A stretch of DNA of 64,000 nucleotides, taken from assembly GCA_963667315.1 (NCBI GenBank), contig OY763325.1:1426001-1490000 (forward strand), written 5' to 3'. Source of the DNA: DAINPP01 sp963667315 (GTDB lineage Bacteria; Thermotogota; Thermotogae; MWEM01). The notes under the pieces were generated by a model. The model was given only the letters and a program-made list of their open reading frames with translations. It was not told the origin of the DNA and did not search any database. The translations under genes were made by a program, and so were the position numbers. Shown here piece by piece: positions 17,908-26,366 of the stretch (positions are counted from its first letter, which is position 1; every line of letters begins with the position of its first letter).

Positions 17908-18428
17908 GATGTTTTATCGCCTTATCTTTTGATGACAAGGTAAATACTTTTTGTCAAGAAAAGATTAGTGAATTAAAAAGAGCGGGATTCAGGGCAAAAT
18001 GGGTGGAGAGAGAAAACCTGCATCTTACGCTGTTTTTTATGGGTGAGATTGAACAAAACGAAATTTCCATGCTGAAACGGATCATAAAAGAACAGAATAC
18101 AAAAAGCTTTTATATTGACTTTGACCGGATTGGATATTTTAAACATTCAGACACCCCATCTGTGATTTGGCTGGGGTTGAAGGAAAATCAAGAATTAAAG
18201 ACTTTATATGAAGACTTGTGTATTGAAATAAAAAAAAGAACAGGAATGACATTTGGCGATGGTTACAGACCGCATCTGACACTCGGCAGAGTCAAATATG
18301 CTCCTGAGAATTGGCGCGATGTTCTTCAAAAACAGCATCATATAAAATTACGTCCGTTCATCGAAAAGGTTCATCTTTATAGTTCCACCCTGATAAAAAA
18401 AGGACCGATATACGAACAATTGATATAA
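17904..18428 (+). CDS. thpR: RNA 2',3'-cyclic phosphodiesterase ThpR (LigT)
   Basis: A two-histidine (2H) phosphoesterase of the LigT/ThpR type, which hydrolyses 2',3'-cyclic phosphates and weakly ligates 2'-5' RNA. The two catalytic motifs are H40-L-T42 and H124-L-T126. The 174-residue length is standard, and M-R-C-F-I-A-L is the usual start. It overlaps pgsA by 4 bases and lies just upstream of recA. Confidence 0.93.
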   Translation: MRCFIALSFDDKVNTFCQEKISELKRAGFRAKWVERENLHLTLFFMGEIEQNEISMLKRIIKEQNTKSFYIDFDRIGYFKHSDTPSVIWLGLKENQELKTLYEDLCIEIKKRTGMTFGDGYRPHLTLGRVKYAPENWRDVLQKQHHIKLRPFIEKVHLYSSTLIKKGPIYEQLI

Positions 18429-18457
18429 ATCGAAACGCACAAAAGGAGGTAGAAAAG

Positions 18458-19555
18458 ATGCCTAAAAAGGCACAGGATCAGGAAAAAAATAAAAAAACAG
18501 CAATTGACAATGCAATAAAGAAAATCGAAAAGGATTTTGGAAAGGGAAGTATCATGGTGATGGGTGATGAGCATGTTCAGAACATTGACGTTATCCCCTC
18601 CGGTTCACTGGCGCTTGACCTTGCGCTGGGTGTGGGCGGATTTCCAAAAGGACGAATTATTGAAATCTACGGACCGGAATCCAGTGGTAAGACAACCGTT
18701 ACACTTCATGCCATTGCAGAAGCACAGAAAACGGGTGGAATTGCCGCGTTTGTAGACGCAGAACACGCACTCGACCCGGTATACGCCAGAAATCTCGGAG
18801 TAGACCTTGACAGCTTACTCATTTCACAGCCGGGCAGTGGTGAAGAAGCCCTCGAAATCGTTGAGACACTTGTCAGGAGCGGGGCAGTTGATTTGATCAT
18901 TATAGACTCCGTTGCCGCCCTTGTCCCAAGAGCAGAAATTGAAGGGAACATGGGAGATGCCCAGATGGGTCTTCAGGCAAGACTGATGTCACAGGCTCTC
19001 AGAAAACTCTCAGCCGTCGTCAATAAATCACATACTTGCGTCATCTTTACCAATCAGCTGAGAATGAAAATCGGTGTTACATTTGGAAATCCGGAAACAA
19101 CAACCGGCGGGATGGCTTTGAAGTTCTACGCTTCAGTTAGAATGGATGTCAGAAGAATTGGCGCCCTCAAAGAATCATCCGAATTTGTCGGAAATGAAAC
19201 CAGGATTAAAATCGTCAAGAACAAAGTTGCCCCGCCATTTAAAGAAGCATATTTCGATATTATTTACGGTAAGGGTATCGTCAGAGAAAATGAATTGATC
19301 ACACTCGGTGAGGTTGATGACTTTATTCTGAAAAAAGGCTCCTGGTTCAGCTATATTACGCCGGAAGATGAGGATATAAATATTGGACAGGGAAAAAACA
19401 GTGCCGTTTCATTCCTTAAAGATAACCCGGCAATTAAATTTGAACTCGAAAATAGAATAAGAGAAAAACACGAAATACCATTATTAAAAATTGAAGAAGC
19501 CGGAATACCGGCTGAAGAAATGATTAGTGAAGATGGGGCAGCAGAAAAAGAATAA
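18458..19555 (+). CDS. recA: Recombinase RecA
   Basis: RecA is the DNA strand-exchange and SOS-activating ATPase. Walker A is G-P-E-S-S-G-K-T-T (residues 72-80). The L2 region reads G-N-P-E-T-T-T-G-G, and I-D-S-V-A-A-L-V-P is the Walker B strand. The 365-residue length with a short acidic C-terminus is normal. A strong AAAGGAGG precedes the ATG. No LexA box was recognised upstream, and it appears to be transcribed with the preceding genes. Confidence 0.98.
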   Translation: MPKKAQDQEKNKKTAIDNAIKKIEKDFGKGSIMVMGDEHVQNIDVIPSGSLALDLALGVGGFPKGRIIEIYGPESSGKTTVTLHAIAEAQKTGGIAAFVDAEHALDPVYARNLGVDLDSLLISQPGSGEEALEIVETLVRSGAVDLIIIDSVAALVPRAEIEGNMGDAQMGLQARLMSQALRKLSAVVNKSHTCVIFTNQLRMKIGVTFGNPETTTGGMALKFYASVRMDVRRIGALKESSEFVGNETRIKIVKNKVAPPFKEAYFDIIYGKGIVRENELITLGEVDDFILKKGSWFSYITPEDEDINIGQGKNSAVSFLKDNPAIKFELENRIREKHEIPLLKIEEAGIPAEEMISEDGAAEKE

Positions 19556-19988
19556 ATCGATCGAAAATTACTGTTCACTCCTTTTTAAATATCGCCCGAG
19601 AACGGAATATGAGATCAGAACAAAATGTCTCGAAAAGGGTTATGAGATGGAGGAAATAGAATCATTCATCAAGGAGCTGTATCGCTTAAGGCTTCTTGAT
19701 GACTTGAGATTTTCAAAGATGTATATTGATGATGGTATTCGCTTAAAAGTAAAAGGAAAATTCATTCTTTCGCAGGAATTAAAAAGACTGGGTGTATCGC
19801 GAGAAACAATAGATGAAGCCTTTGAAGAGGTTGATGAAGAAGATTATATGAAAGCACTCAGAGACGATTTTAAAAAACGGGGATTTAAAGACAGCGAAAA
19901 ATGGAAACGAAGAATGCTCAGAAGGGGATTTGGGCTTAGAAAAATTATTGAAGTTATAGAAAATTTTAATGCCGATAATTTTGATTAA
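19533..19988 (+). CDS. recX: Regulatory protein RecX
   Basis: RecX binds RecA filaments and limits their activity. The 151-residue product shows the RecX three-helix repeats: Y-R-P-R-T-E-Y-E-I-R-T-K-C-L-E-K-G-Y, L-L-D-D-L-R-F-S-K-M-Y, L-K-R-L-G-V-S-R-E-T-I-D-E-A, and K-R-R-M-L-R-R-G-F. The frame overlaps the 3' end of recA by about 23 bases. ATG 19533 or GTG 19527 could start it, and neither has a good Shine-Dalgarno sequence, so coupling to recA translation is likely. Confidence 0.9.
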   Translation: MGQQKKNKSIENYCSLLFKYRPRTEYEIRTKCLEKGYEMEEIESFIKELYRLRLLDDLRFSKMYIDDGIRLKVKGKFILSQELKRLGVSRETIDEAFEEVDEEDYMKALRDDFKKRGFKDSEKWKRRMLRRGFGLRKIIEVIENFNADNFD

Positions 19989-20008
19989 TATAAACGGAGG
20001 TTTTGGGT

Positions 20009-21574
20009 ATGGAGACAATTATATGGCTCATCGGAATGATAGCAGTTGCATTCTCAGCGTTTTTTCTGGGATTAATGTATACAAGGAAATACTTAAATGA
20101 TAAAATAAGAGAAGAAGTTACAAATGATATCTTGAAGGCTGAAAGATCCGCAGAAGAAATAATCGCGAGTGCCAAAAATGATGCTTCCGCAATCGTCAGA
20201 CAGGCGAAGATAGAGGGTAAAGAAAGTGCTCATAAGATAGTGGATGCCGCTGAAAGAGATGCAAAGAAAACCAGAGATGAATTAAAACGTATAGAAAGCA
20301 GACTGGACAAGAGGGAAAATTCTCTTGAAAAAAGAGAAGAACAGTATCTCGCAAAAGAAGAAAAGATCGAAGAAAAAGAAGTCTGGATAAAGGATAAAGA
20401 GGAAGAAATAGAAAAACTCGTCGCAGAACAGGAATCAAAATTGTACGAAATAGCTCAACTAACACATGAAGAGGCAAAAGAAAAGATCTTTAACGAAACA
20501 AAAAAACAATACGAGCATGATTTGGCTCAGATGTTCAAGGAAATAAAGGATGAAAAAGAAGAAGAAGCTGAAAGACACTCCCAGTGGGTCGTCACCACAG
20601 CTATTCAAAGATATGCAGCAGATTACGTCAACGAGGGAACCGTCAGCACCGTTCAGCTTCCAACCGATGATATGAAAGGTAGAATTATCGGTAGAGAAGG
20701 AAGAAATATCAGGGCATTTGAAAAGATAACAGGAGCGGATCTCATCATCGATGACACACCTGAAGTCGTTGTTGTTTCCTGTTTCAATCCACTCAGAAGA
20801 GAAGTTGCAAGACTTACACTCGAAAAACTCGTCGCAGACGGAAGAATTCATCCGGCGAATATCGAAGAAACGTATAACAAGGCAAAGAAAGAAATCACAA
20901 AACTCGTTAAGGAAGAGGGAGAAAGGGCAACATTTGAAACAGGCGTCAGAGGACTCAACAATGAACTCATCAAACTCATCGGAAGACTCAGATTCAGGAC
21001 GAGTTTCGGACAGAATGTCCTTCAGCACTCTATTGAAGTGGCAAAATTTGCAGGACTCATGGCAGAAGAACTGGGCCTTAACGTTGACAGAGCCAAGAGA
21101 GGAGCGTTACTTCACGATATTGGAAAGGGTGTGGATCATGAAGTTGAAGGGTCACATGCCATCATCGGTGCAGAGCTCGCCAAGAGATACGGTGAGAAGG
21201 CGGATATCATCAACATGATTCAATTCCATCACGGTGAGGCGGAACCCATGACACCGGAAGCCTGTCTTGTCGGAGCAGCAGACGCCATATCAGCCGCAAG
21301 ACCGGGAGCGAGAAGAGAAACGGTTGACCTTTACATCAAAAGACTTCAGAAACTTGAAGGGATCGCCAAAGGACACAAGAGTGTTGAAAAGGCCTATGCC
21401 ATCCAGGCGGGAAGAGAACTCAGAATCCTCGTTCAGCCTGAAAAAGTTGATGATGTACTGGCTGACAAACTTGCATTCGATATCGCAAAAGAAGTTGAAG
21501 AACAGGTTGAATACCCGGGTCAGCTCAAGGTAACCGTTATCAGAGAAAAGAGATCGGTCGCATACGCGAAGTAG
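20009..21574 (+). CDS. rny: Ribonuclease Y
   Basis: RNase Y is the membrane-anchored endoribonuclease that starts mRNA decay in many Gram-positives and Thermotogota. In order it has an N-terminal transmembrane helix (about 4-24), a long coiled coil (about 30-190), a KH domain (G-R-I-I-G-R-E-G-R-N-I-R-A-F-E) and an HD domain (L-L-H-D-I-G-K-G-V-D-H-E, then the H-H-G-E motif). The start at ATG 20009 is fixed by GGAGG (19996-20000) 8 bases upstream, giving 521 residues. It is the last gene of the long run and is followed by a terminator. Confidence 0.96.
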   Translation: METIIWLIGMIAVAFSAFFLGLMYTRKYLNDKIREEVTNDILKAERSAEEIIASAKNDASAIVRQAKIEGKESAHKIVDAAERDAKKTRDELKRIESRLDKRENSLEKREEQYLAKEEKIEEKEVWIKDKEEEIEKLVAEQESKLYEIAQLTHEEAKEKIFNETKKQYEHDLAQMFKEIKDEKEEEAERHSQWVVTTAIQRYAADYVNEGTVSTVQLPTDDMKGRIIGREGRNIRAFEKITGADLIIDDTPEVVVVSCFNPLRREVARLTLEKLVADGRIHPANIEETYNKAKKEITKLVKEEGERATFETGVRGLNNELIKLIGRLRFRTSFGQNVLQHSIEVAKFAGLMAEELGLNVDRAKRGALLHDIGKGVDHEVEGSHAIIGAELAKRYGEKADIINMIQFHHGEAEPMTPEACLVGAADAISAARPGARRETVDLYIKRLQKLEGIAKGHKSVEKAYAIQAGRELRILVQPEKVDDVLADKLAFDIAKEVEEQVEYPGQLKVTVIREKRSVAYAK

Positions 21575-21663
21575 TTTACTGGTCGCGAACGTGAAATGAT
21601 TTAATACCTGAGGGTGCAAAGAAGTTTAGCACTTTCTCGTACAAGATAAATCAGTAAAATTGT

Positions 21664-21692
21664 AAGGGCGGGAAATTTTCCGCCCTTTTTTT
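21664..21692 (+). terminator. Intrinsic terminator after rny
   Basis: AAGGGCGG (21664-21671) pairs with CCGCCCTT (21680-21687) across an 8-base loop, followed by T residues through 21692. The stem matches that of the terminator after mscS. Confidence 0.92.
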
Positions 21693-21704
21693 AAATATTA
21701 AGAC

Positions 21705-21733
21705 TTGTTATAAATCACTTAACATGATAAAAT
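21705..21733 (+). promoter_or_regulatory. Promoter candidate for the ABC transporter genes
   Basis: TTGTTA (21705-21710), a 17-base spacer and TAAAAT (21728-21733), preceded by TGA in extended -10 form. It leaves a leader of about 90 bases before the binding-protein gene. Confidence 0.55.
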
Positions 21734-21827
21734 GTTATAAAGAAATTCCTCAATCAGGTTTTGATGGGATTTCTGTGGTCCTGAAAAAATGAAATAGGCC
21801 ACATCATATAAAAACAGGGGGAAAAAG

Positions 21828-22952
21828 ATGAAAAAAGTATTGATCGTTCTACTGGCAACACTGCTCATCAGCGGTGTATTCTTCTCTCAAAAGACGATAT
21901 GGGTTTCCTGGGAAGGTGAGAAATGGTTTAAATCATTAGCTTCGGAGATTGAAACAGAATTGAATGAACCGTTAGAAATTGTTTATATCTCCGATCTGGA
22001 TCAGAAACTGTCCATCACATTAAAAGGAGAAGGCGACTTACCGGATCTATGTCTCGTTAAAACAGATTCTCTACCGCTTATTCTGAAATACCACACACCG
22101 GTTCCCTATGCAGAGGTGGGAATCAATCAGGCCTTTAATAAAATATTACTGGATTCTTTTACGATCGACGGTACGATCTGGGCGATTCCCTTCTATGCAG
22201 ACATGCAGCTGATGTATTTTTCTAAAGCGATCTTTGACCAACTCAGTCTGGAAATACCTGATGATTCATGGACTATAGATGATTTTGAAGCACTCATGAG
22301 GGATATTCATCAAAAAGAAAAACAGCCTGCCGGTTGGGGAATAAATTCCGCCTATATCTTTACAGGGCTTCAAGAGGGATTGGGAACACCGCTTTACAAT
22401 GAAAATGCAGAGATAGACCTGCTGACGGAAAAGAATTATGAATTGCTTAATCGTTTTAAATCATGGTATACGGAAGGTTTGACGTATGATTATGTTAACC
22501 GTCCCAATATCGTTAAAGCTTTTGCAAAAAATCAACTTGCGATGTTCCCGCAGGGAAGTTTCATGATCCAGAAATTTCAGGAAAAAAATATAGGGTTTGA
22601 AGTCAGAGATCTGCCCGCTCCATGGAAATCCGTCATTGATCCAAAAGGTTGGGTCCTTTTCAACAACGACGAAACAACCAGAAAAATATTGGGAAAAATT
22701 ATTGAAAAAACAGAAGAATTTTCAGCACTGTATATCAAATATCCCGCGGTTCCCGTTTCTGAAAATCCGGCAATTCCTTATTACTCGGTCTTCGATGATA
22801 CCATGAAAAGAGGGGTTGTACAGCCGACGGAAGAAGCATATGTCTTTGGATACTGGCCTGCAATGCGAACACTATTGGATCTCGTTCTCAAAGAAAATGC
22901 CGCTATTGAAGCCGCATTAAAAACAGCACAGGAATTTATCGACAATAAATGA
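21828..22952 (+). CDS. ABC transporter extracellular solute-binding protein (sugar type, family 1)
   Basis: A secreted binding protein that delivers a solute, probably a sugar or oligosaccharide, to the permease encoded next to it. The first about 20 residues form a signal peptide (M-K-K-V-L-I-V-L-L-A-T-L-L-I-S-G-V-F-F-S). The mature part shows the family-1 layout: early W-V-S-W-E-G-E, D-L-P-D-L-C-L-V, I-W-A-I-P-F-Y-A-D-M-Q-L-M-Y-F near residue 125, and a C-terminal tryptophan-rich region. There is no lipobox cysteine. The stop overlaps the permease start by 4 bases. Substrate cannot be assigned from sequence. Confidence 0.87.
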   Translation: MKKVLIVLLATLLISGVFFSQKTIWVSWEGEKWFKSLASEIETELNEPLEIVYISDLDQKLSITLKGEGDLPDLCLVKTDSLPLILKYHTPVPYAEVGINQAFNKILLDSFTIDGTIWAIPFYADMQLMYFSKAIFDQLSLEIPDDSWTIDDFEALMRDIHQKEKQPAGWGINSAYIFTGLQEGLGTPLYNENAEIDLLTEKNYELLNRFKSWYTEGLTYDYVNRPNIVKAFAKNQLAMFPQGSFMIQKFQEKNIGFEVRDLPAPWKSVIDPKGWVLFNNDETTRKILGKIIEKTEEFSALYIKYPAVPVSENPAIPYYSVFDDTMKRGVVQPTEEAYVFGYWPAMRTLLDLVLKENAAIEAALKTAQEFIDNK

Positions 22953-24892
22953 TGAAACGCTTTTTCAGCAGGGGTGGGGCCCCCACCTCTGTATTCTCGG
23001 AAACGATGATGACAGCCCCCATGATCACAATATTATTGCTGTTTTCCGTTTTTCCGTTTATTCTTTCACTTATTTCGATAGAAAAGTTCACTTTTTCAGA
23101 TTTTTTATCAATCATCTGTGATACTTCCATGCGCTTGACTCTGATGATATCTTTGTCGTACGCCTTGATCAGTGTTGTCATTTCAATCAATATGAGTATG
23201 CGACTGGCATACAGATTATATTTTTCAGGCAGATGGTTCAGAAGCATCTGTTTATCAATCCTTTTCCTGAGCTGGTTATTACCGACCTTCATTGCCATAC
23301 CGCTTTATAGAAGCGTTATGTACTGGTTCACAGACAATTTGATCCACTCTCAACTGCTTGCCTTTACGATCACAACATCGGCAAGGATATGGGTGAACAT
23401 ACCGCTGATTACTTTGATAGCCTTTGCTTCAATCGGTCAAACCTCAAAACATCAGATTGAAATGATGAAGACTGAGGGCGCTTCGTCAGAACATATTTAC
23501 AGATACCTTTTTAAACCTTCAACGAAAAAAGTTATCGGAACGTTTTCTCTGATACTTTTTATCAATTCAATGCGAGATTTGAACATCCCCATCATGATGA
23601 CCGGTGGAAGACCTTATATCTCTGATGGGTTCACCGCCTTTGGGATTGCAGGTTCAACGACCACCTTCGGTCTTTTTCTGAAGGACTCACTGCTGAGATT
23701 GAACACAGATTTAATCACCTATACACAAGCTCTCTTTGCAACTGTCATAATCCTGTTAATGTTCTTTTGCTTATATGGTCTTCGAAAAAAACAATTGATA
23801 TTTATTTTTCTCTGCATCGGTGTTGATCTGTTGTTCTTCCCGACGCTGAGTACCGCTTTTACAGCTGTCATGCTTCTATTTGTTCATTATCAGTCAAAAA
23901 AATATCAACTTAAACAACTTCACAAAATGCTTTTGGTGATCATTCCCTTTTTGATAAACGCCTGTTTTTTAAACTGTTTTACCCCCGGGTTACTGATTGC
24001 AATTGCCTGTTTTTTCTTTTATCCGCAAAAAACAAGCCTTTTGAGTGGTAAAACAGGGCAATACAAAGAGAGCATCAAAACAATTTGGAATTATACCGGG
24101 GATGTTCTGAACATCATCTGGTACCTTTTGACCGCTGCCGTTTTTGTTAACCTCATGAAACTGATGTTTTCAGATCCCCTTTATATTCCATCATGGAATG
24201 AATGGAATACATTTACAGTGAATAATTTTTCCGAATTGTTCCAAAATGGTTTTTCAACCAACATTCTAAACAGCCTGATCCTTGGATTTGCCTCTTCCGC
24301 CATCATCGTTATAACGGTTTTCCCAGCTGGATACACAGCAACGATTCGAAAAAGATTTAATCGCGGGATGAACAGCTTGATCATCTTCTCACTGGCAATA
24401 ACAGGTATGAACACCATTATCCCTCTTTTCATGATATTCAGGGGTGTCCATCTTACAGATACATATCTTTCCGTCATCCTGACCATTGTCAATCATTCCA
24501 TTCCACTTGCCTACCTTGTCGTAACCGAAGAGATGAAAAAAATCTCACCGTCTTATTTAGATACGGCAAGACTTGAAGGTGCTTCTCATATTCAGATCTT
24601 CTTAAAAATAATCCTGCCGTTGATCATTCCCATCGCAGCCGTCGTTTCATTAAAGGTCATCGTTGATGGTTTTTCAAGTTTTACAGCACCGCTTATGTTC
24701 ATCAACAGTCCAGATAAATTTCCGGTGGCACTGAAATTATTCAGTTATGCGGGAAAAGACTCTCTGATGTACCCAGAATGGGGTTTATTCACCGCTGGAA
24801 GCGGAGTGTCCATTCTCATACTCTTTTGGCTGATCTTCCCATTCAGAAGATTTCTGATGAAGGGCATATACAGGTCATGGTCAGATGATTGA
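22949..24892 (+). CDS. Fused ABC transporter permease (MalF-like plus MalG-like halves)
   Basis: A 647-residue membrane protein that joins two binding-protein-dependent permease domains in one chain. Each half carries its own cytoplasmic EAA loop, T-E-G-A-S-S-E-H-I-Y near residue 174 and L-E-G-A-S-H-I-Q-I-F near 541, the latter followed by the classic I-L-P-L-I-I-P. Between them lies an extra stretch of hydrophobic segments. MalF and MalG are normally separate proteins. The start is ATG 22949 or 22952, overlapping the binding-protein stop. No ATPase subunit lies nearby, so a shared ATPase such as an MsmX/MalK type encoded elsewhere is likely. Confidence 0.85.
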   Translation: MMKRFFSRGGAPTSVFSETMMTAPMITILLLFSVFPFILSLISIEKFTFSDFLSIICDTSMRLTLMISLSYALISVVISINMSMRLAYRLYFSGRWFRSICLSILFLSWLLPTFIAIPLYRSVMYWFTDNLIHSQLLAFTITTSARIWVNIPLITLIAFASIGQTSKHQIEMMKTEGASSEHIYRYLFKPSTKKVIGTFSLILFINSMRDLNIPIMMTGGRPYISDGFTAFGIAGSTTTFGLFLKDSLLRLNTDLITYTQALFATVIILLMFFCLYGLRKKQLIFIFLCIGVDLLFFPTLSTAFTAVMLLFVHYQSKKYQLKQLHKMLLVIIPFLINACFLNCFTPGLLIAIACFFFYPQKTSLLSGKTGQYKESIKTIWNYTGDVLNIIWYLLTAAVFVNLMKLMFSDPLYIPSWNEWNTFTVNNFSELFQNGFSTNILNSLILGFASSAIIVITVFPAGYTATIRKRFNRGMNSLIIFSLAITGMNTIIPLFMIFRGVHLTDTYLSVILTIVNHSIPLAYLVVTEEMKKISPSYLDTARLEGASHIQIFLKIILPLIIPIAAVVSLKVIVDGFSSFTAPLMFINSPDKFPVALKLFSYAGKDSLMYPEWGLFTAGSGVSILILFWLIFPFRRFLMKGIYRSWSDD

Positions 24893-24900
24893 AGGGGATT

Positions 24901-24928
24901 TTGAAAAAGCTTAATATTTTGGTATACT
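24901..24928 (+). promoter_or_regulatory. Promoter candidate for the C1-family aminopeptidase gene
   Basis: TTGAAA (24901-24906), a 16-base spacer and TATACT (24923-24928), about 33 bases upstream of the ATG, which is itself preceded by AAGGAG. Confidence 0.6.
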
Positions 24929-24961
24929 AATTATATATAACTAATTATAAGGAGTGTTAGT

Positions 24962-26311
24962 ATGGGTACAGTTTCAATTAATAAAGAATTTTTGAAAAGA
25001 TGTTCCGAAGCCTATTCAGCAAACAGTCAAAATAAAATCATAACCAATACCATCATCAAGAATGGGATCAACAACTCAGCCATCAATAATGAATCGGTGA
25101 AGTCAATGTACTATGAGTTCTCCGAAGAAATTGATGTGGGAAAGGTCACACATCAGAAAAGCAGTGGCAGATGCTGGATGTTTGCCGCATTGAACACCAT
25201 CAGATATGCCATGGCAAAAGAATTGAACATGAAAGATAAAAACTTTGAATTATCTCAGACGTATGCCATGTTCTGGGATAAGTTTGAAAAGGCAAATTTC
25301 TTCCTTGAAGCCGTCATAGACACGCTGGATGAAGCACTCGACGGCAGAACGGTATCCTGGCTGCTTGAAACGCCGACAAACGACGGTGGACAATGGGATA
25401 TGTTTGTCGCACTCGTTGACAAATACGGTATCATCCCAAAATACGCCATGCCTGAAACGTATCACAGCAGCAATTCCAGATACATGAACTTCATCATCTC
25501 GACCATCCTTAGAGACAATGCGAAAATTTTAAGAGATATGCATTCTGATTCAAAGACCCTCAAAGAGATCAGAGAAAAAAAAGAAGATCTACTCGTTAAT
25601 TTTTACAAAGTTCTCTGCCATTTTCTTGGAGAACCACCAAAAACATTCGATTTCGAATACAGAACAACGGATGACAAGTACCGACAGGAAAAAAATTTAT
25701 CACCGGTTGAATTCTACCAAAAATATTCAACGATAAAACTTTCCGACTATGTCAGTATCATCAACGCCCCAACAGCTGACAAACCCTACAACAAAACCTA
25801 CACCGTCAAATACCTGGGAAGTGTCGCCGGAGTCACGAATATTCACTATCTGAACCTTGATATGAAACAGATGAAAGAACTGACACTCAAACAGTTACAG
25901 GATGGTGAACCCGTCTGGTTCGGTTGTGATGTTGGCAAGTATTCGGACAGGGACCTTGGCATCATGGATGATAAACTCTTCGAATACGAATCCATCCTTG
26001 GTACTGACATTAAATTGGATAAGGCGGATAGGTTAAATTACAGGGGAAGTGTTTTGACTCATGCGATGGTCTTTACCGGTGTCAACCTGAGAGAAGGCAA
26101 CCCGACGAAGTGGAAAGTCCAGAACAGTTGGGGAGAAGAACCCGGCAATAAGGGATTTTTCATCATGAGTGATTCGTGGTTTGATGAATACAATTATGAG
26201 GTTGCTATCCATAAGAAATATCTTTCGGAAGAATTGTTAGCGTTATACAAACAGGAACCGATTGAACTGAATCCATGGGATCCTATGGGATCACTGGCAA
26301 ACTGCCAATAG
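24962..26311 (+). CDS. pepC: Aminopeptidase C / bleomycin hydrolase family cysteine peptidase (C1B)
   Basis: A papain-like, cytosolic, self-compartmentalising aminopeptidase. The catalytic set is complete: Gln65 and Cys71 (H-Q-K-S-S-G-R-C-W-M-F), His367 (L-T-H-A-M-V-F-T-G) and Asn388 (K-V-Q-N-S-W-G). Length, 449 residues, matches the family. There is no signal peptide, so it probably finishes digestion of peptides inside the cell. It has its own promoter candidate and ends at a bidirectional terminator facing the convergent aldo/keto reductase gene. Confidence 0.94.
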   Translation: MGTVSINKEFLKRCSEAYSANSQNKIITNTIIKNGINNSAINNESVKSMYYEFSEEIDVGKVTHQKSSGRCWMFAALNTIRYAMAKELNMKDKNFELSQTYAMFWDKFEKANFFLEAVIDTLDEALDGRTVSWLLETPTNDGGQWDMFVALVDKYGIIPKYAMPETYHSSNSRYMNFIISTILRDNAKILRDMHSDSKTLKEIREKKEDLLVNFYKVLCHFLGEPPKTFDFEYRTTDDKYRQEKNLSPVEFYQKYSTIKLSDYVSIINAPTADKPYNKTYTVKYLGSVAGVTNIHYLNLDMKQMKELTLKQLQDGEPVWFGCDVGKYSDRDLGIMDDKLFEYESILGTDIKLDKADRLNYRGSVLTHAMVFTGVNLREGNPTKWKVQNSWGEEPGNKGFFIMSDSWFDEYNYEVAIHKKYLSEELLALYKQEPIELNPWDPMGSLANCQ

Positions 26312-26325
26312 CTTTAAATAGAATA

Positions 26326-26352
26326 CCGGGGCATCTTTTATGAATGCCCCGG
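26326..26352. terminator. Bidirectional terminator between convergent genes
   Basis: CCGGGGCAT (26326-26334) and ATGCCCCGG (26344-26352) form a perfect 9-bp stem with a 9-base loop. T-rich flanks occur on both sides, though neither is a long T run. It lies between the aminopeptidase stop at 26311 and the reductase stop at 26367. Confidence 0.65.
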
Positions 26353-26366
26353 CACTTTTATCCCCT

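Noticed and set aside
20459..21028. Open frame of about 189 codons antisense to rny
   Set aside because: The product is low-complexity (S, F, C, D rich) and mirrors the KH/HD coding strand.
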